From Hofstenia miamia (taxonomy: Eukaryota > Xenacoelomorpha > Acoela), in contig SCFE01000105.1 in the NCBI GenBank assembly GCA_004352715.1, positions 1,295,229 to 1,359,228 on the forward strand: a DNA stretch of 64,000 nt, in the 5' to 3' direction. Within the stretch, counting starts at the first letter, position 1. Each line of letters opens with the position of its first letter. Below are positions 61,150-64,000 of this stretch, piece after piece. A program made the position numbers and the translations under genes. A model generated the notes under the pieces. That model was not told where the DNA came from, made no database searches, and worked only from the letters and a program-made list of their open reading frames with translations.

Positions 61150-61860
61150 TAACAAATTTTGCGTCTCCGCAAAGCTAATTCCTTGCTATTTGCTCTATTC
61201 CGTAATGTTCCTTTTAATACCTCGTCCGCTGTGAAACTCTCTTTGTTCAAGTCCATTCCTCACGCCATTCTTCTCTATGTGTCTCCTTGTTGGTGGCCTT
61301 CTCGTGCTTTGTTCCACTCCATGGAACGTTTCCAGAAACGTGCTTTCAAATGAATTTCCTCTTTGGACTATAAAGACGCTCTGCTGAAATTCTCCACTCT
61401 CTCACAGTCACTCTACTTCCATCCCTGTGATCTACTTCTGTTCAATTGACTACGGACTCACTAATTGGATCTTGATCCTTTTGATTTCATTAAGTTCTCT
61501 AATTCCTGCTGCACTCACTCTGATGATGTTATTACCTTCTCCATTCGTCGTACAAAGAAACATCACACCCTTCACTCGTTTTTCAATCGTGCTTGTACTG
61601 CTGCTAATTACATCTTGACTCGCAACCCTCCAACAGCGATTGATTTCTTTTCCCCGCCGCCGAGCTTCAAGAAATCTTTGATGGCTTTCCTCTTTGCTGA
61701 GCCCTTCTCCGACTTCGCCTACTCTTCCATTTGCTCCTATTTCATCTCCTGTGACTGTCCTCGCTGCCGTAAAACTTGACTTGTTTTTATTTTTTTGTTG
61801 TGTATGCCTTCAGCGGCTAAATAAAGTCATTGATTATTATTATTATTAATTTCATTTATA
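61150..61860 (+). mobile_element. LINE 3' end (FSPPPS family)
   Basis: Open frames encode ILLYVSPCWWPSRALFHSME, then LDPFDFIKFSNSCC, TKKHHTLHSFFNRACTAANY and NPPTAIDFFSPPPSFKKS, ending in SCDCPRCRKT. The 3' UTR (GCCTTCAGCGGCTAAATAAA) and a short ATT tail end at about 61848. It matches the minus-strand copy at 35611-36500 closely; the reverse transcriptase is absent. Confidence 0.85.
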
Positions 61861-62092
61861 TGTTTATTTAACATACTAGTGTTTTTATTAACACACATGA
61901 CATTGGAAATACCACATTAATTTAGTTTATATGTTTATTTTACATACTTGTTTTTTTATTAACTTACATGACATTGGAAATACCACATTAATTTAGTTTA
62001 TATGTTTAGTTTACATACTTGTTTTTTTATTAACATACATGACATTGGAAATACCACATTAATTTAGTTTATGTTTATTTTACATACTTGTT
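61848..62092 (+). repeat. 71-bp tandem repeat, about 3.4 copies
   Basis: Each unit contains TTAATTTAGTTTATATG, TTTACATACTTGTTTTTTTA and CATGACATTGGAAATACCAC. It starts right after the ATT tail of the LINE. Confidence 0.9.
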
Positions 62093-62363
62093 TTATTAGG
62101 TAAAATTTAATAACAAATGTTTGAATCAGAGAGATAATACTCATTAGAAGCATAATGGCTTATTTGGGTAATAAAGCAAAATAATTTTTCAGAAAAAACC
62201 AAAAACTAGTTTATGCAAAAACTCACAATTTCTAATATTTAATAAACGTACATGGTAAAACCCACATACGTGTTTAAAACAAGACAAAAATGTAATTTAT
62301 TCTATACTTTGCTTATATATATATCTTACTATTAAATTTGTCTATTGTGTTAGTTTATCATCA

Positions 62364-63634
62364 TTGTTGTTGAGGGAATTCTGTAGGAAACAAAAACACT
62401 GTTTTACATATAATGAATTTCAAAATTTATCTATCAAATTTCAAAAGTCTTCTCACTCAACCCCAAAAATTACCACGAAATGGATTAAAACTCGTGAAAA
62501 GTGTATTGAAAATATTAATAATTTTAAATCATCCCTTTCATCAGAAAATTGGTTTCCTGTATATTCTGCATCAAATATAAATGAAATGCTAAAAAATTTC
62601 TCAGACATTTTTGAATTTTACCTCAACAGATTTTGCCCTGAAAGGAAAATAATGGTTAAATCCACAACCAAATCCAAAGCAAACAATAATTTTTCTAGCA
62701 AACCCTGGATATCTGACACTTGTAAAGCTTTAATTCGCGAAAAGAACAAAGCATATAAACATTTTATAAATTCTCGAACTAACAAGAACTTTGCTGCCTA
62801 TAAAAAGGCCAGAAATGCCTCGAATATTGCATCTCGTAGGGCATTCAATGAATTTATCAAAAATGAGTATACGCGTCTTCCAAATGAAAAGTCAAAATGG
62901 AAACTAATAAAAGAAATCACAAATTATAAGCAATCTAAATCAAACTTAATTGATGTGATTAAAGATCAAAATGGAAATAATCTAACCGACAATTTAGAAA
63001 TTTCTAATGAATTAAACAAGACTTTTGTCAACTTAGGAAAATACAACGGCCCCCTTATTAAATACAAAAACCTCTCACACAAAATCTTTACACCTGAATT
63101 TAATTTCCGATTCTCAACTACCTTTGAAATTATTAAATCGATTCTTAAGATTAAGCCCAACAAATCAAGTGGTCCTTCAAATATCCCCTCTTGGGCTCTT
63201 AAAATGAGCATAAACAGAATTCAAGATCTAAAATTTTTACATGTGTTAAGTATAAGAAAAAAGTTTTGAAGAAATCTTTCATTAATGTCGCAATTCGAAC
63301 CTGGAATTCGCTACCTAAAGAAATTAAAAGCATTGAAAAATTGAAACCTTTTAAAAAGCGTTTAAAAATCTTCCTTAACCAAAAATATATTTTAGGTACA
63401 TCATGGTTAGGATTTAAATTTTACAACAATGACTATACGATAACTCGTCATTAAAATAGCAATATAAAGTAATTCATCCATAGCCTGTAAGAATTGTTAC
63501 TTTTTGTAATGTATGTTGGTTTGTAGATTGGTCACTTTTTGTAATTTATGACGCTATTCAGATAAATTATCAGTTATTGAATTGTAAACATTTATCTGAA
63601 TATAGAATCTCTTATCTTATCTTATCTAATGTGT
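62364..63634 (+). mobile_element. Internally deleted LINE with long open frame
   Basis: A 301-codon frame (62364-63269) covers the region between endonuclease and reverse transcriptase (KPWISDTCKALIREKNKAYK, KARNASNIASRRAFNEF, SKWKLIKEITNYK, LKIKPNKSSGPSNIPSWAL). It then loses the whole catalytic domain and resumes, in another frame from 63266, at the C-terminus (NVAIRTWNSLPKEIKSIEKL). The 3' UTR ends in TTATC repeats (63614-63632). With both flanks preserved around a deletion, it looks like a non-autonomous derivative. Confidence 0.8.
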
Positions 63635-63671
63635 ATTTGCACATTATGAATTTCACACGATCAAATCAGTA

Positions 63672-63830
63672 GTATAGATTCGAGTGACGCCCGTTACACT
63701 TTTTTCTGATTGGTCGAGAGGTGGAGTGAAGCCCGTTACACTTTTTTCTGATTGGTCGAGAGGGGTGGCCTTTGACCTGAGACGTCGTGGATATTGGCGG
63801 GGGTGTTTTGCTGACGTCATGGATGTACTT
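63672..63830. promoter_or_regulatory. Candidate promoter: phased CCAAT boxes plus CRE
   Basis: Inverted CCAAT boxes (ATTGG) at 63709-63713, 63751-63755 and 63793-63797, exactly 42 bp apart. The first two lie in a repeated unit (GCCCGTTACACTTTTTTCTG then ATTGGTCGAGAG). A GGCGGGGG GC-box-like run follows the third, and a palindromic CRE, TGACGTCA, lies at 63812-63819. This stretch is clearly more GC-rich than its surroundings. The gene it would drive is not in the window. Confidence 0.45.
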
Positions 63831-63877
63831 TTACTAGTTTTTGTGTTATTTATGTGGTCTAATTTAGTTTGCATTTT

Positions 63878-64000
63878 TTTACTTTTTTACTTTCCCACAT
63901 AATTACATTTTTTAATTTCCCACATTACCTTACATTTTTTTAATTTCCCACATTACATTTTTTACTTTCCCACACTACCTTACATTTTTTAGTTTCCCAC
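63878..64000 (+). repeat. Degenerate tandem repeat at window end
   Basis: Units of about 27-30 bp built from TTTCCCACATTACCTTACAT and T-runs, at least four copies, continuing off the window. Confidence 0.8.

Overview
The window is AT-rich, intron-rich and repeat-rich nuclear DNA of a metazoan. GT-AG introns, long introns packed with transposon fossils, and two animal-type genes support this. One is an LRRC9 homologue, a gene usually kept in lineages with motile cilia. The other is a sphingomyelin-synthase-family gene. The species cannot be fixed from sequence alone; I see nothing specific to vertebrates, and an invertebrate is my guess.

Layout. About 2.0-26.9 kb on the minus strand holds roughly the first half of an LRRC9-like leucine-rich-repeat gene. 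I could chain 17 coding exons (2,160 bp, 720 codons) with matching splice phases; both gene ends are missing. Its introns hold a CR1/L2/jockey-like LINE (6-8 kb), IS630-Tc1-mariner fossils (1.7, 8.0-8.5, 17.1-19.1 kb), hAT remains with a small hAT-like MITE inserted (20.4-21.2 kb), two related MITEs (9.1, 21.7 kb), an R4/R2-type LINE 3' half (22.3-23.5 kb) and a 1-kb gap.

About 27-45 kb is a transposon graveyard. It holds a hAT fossil (27.7-28.5 kb), several LINE tails, nested R4-type LINE copies lying in AAT microsatellites (31.4-33.4 kb), a broken Ty3/Gypsy element split by a LINE (34.4-37.8 kb), and a 2,568-bp stretch present twice around a single N (37.9-43.0 kb), almost certainly an unmerged assembly overlap. 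At 45.6-47.8 kb lies a hAT element with both terminal inverted repeats. At 47.9-48.9 kb lies a compact inverted-repeat element with subterminal repeats and an internal tandem repeat that I cannot place in a family.

About 52.6-59.3 kb on the plus strand is a four-exon sphingomyelin synthase / ceramide phosphotransferase family gene encoding 336 residues, with the catalytic His-His-Asp set present. Its introns carry a LINE tail, a Penelope-like fragment, an unassigned antisense ORF and a 507-bp gap. From 60.4 kb to the end are LINE 3' ends, one internally deleted LINE that keeps a long open frame, a 71-bp tandem repeat, and a candidate promoter with three CCAAT boxes at exact 42-bp spacing plus a CRE palindrome. 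No tRNA, rRNA or CRISPR array was seen.

Assembly caution: at several N positions the flanking sequence is repeated on both sides (1,010; 6,108; 18,013; 24,700; 40,426; 52,798), so these are overlapping contig ends scaffolded without merging. Apparent duplications there should not be read as biology.
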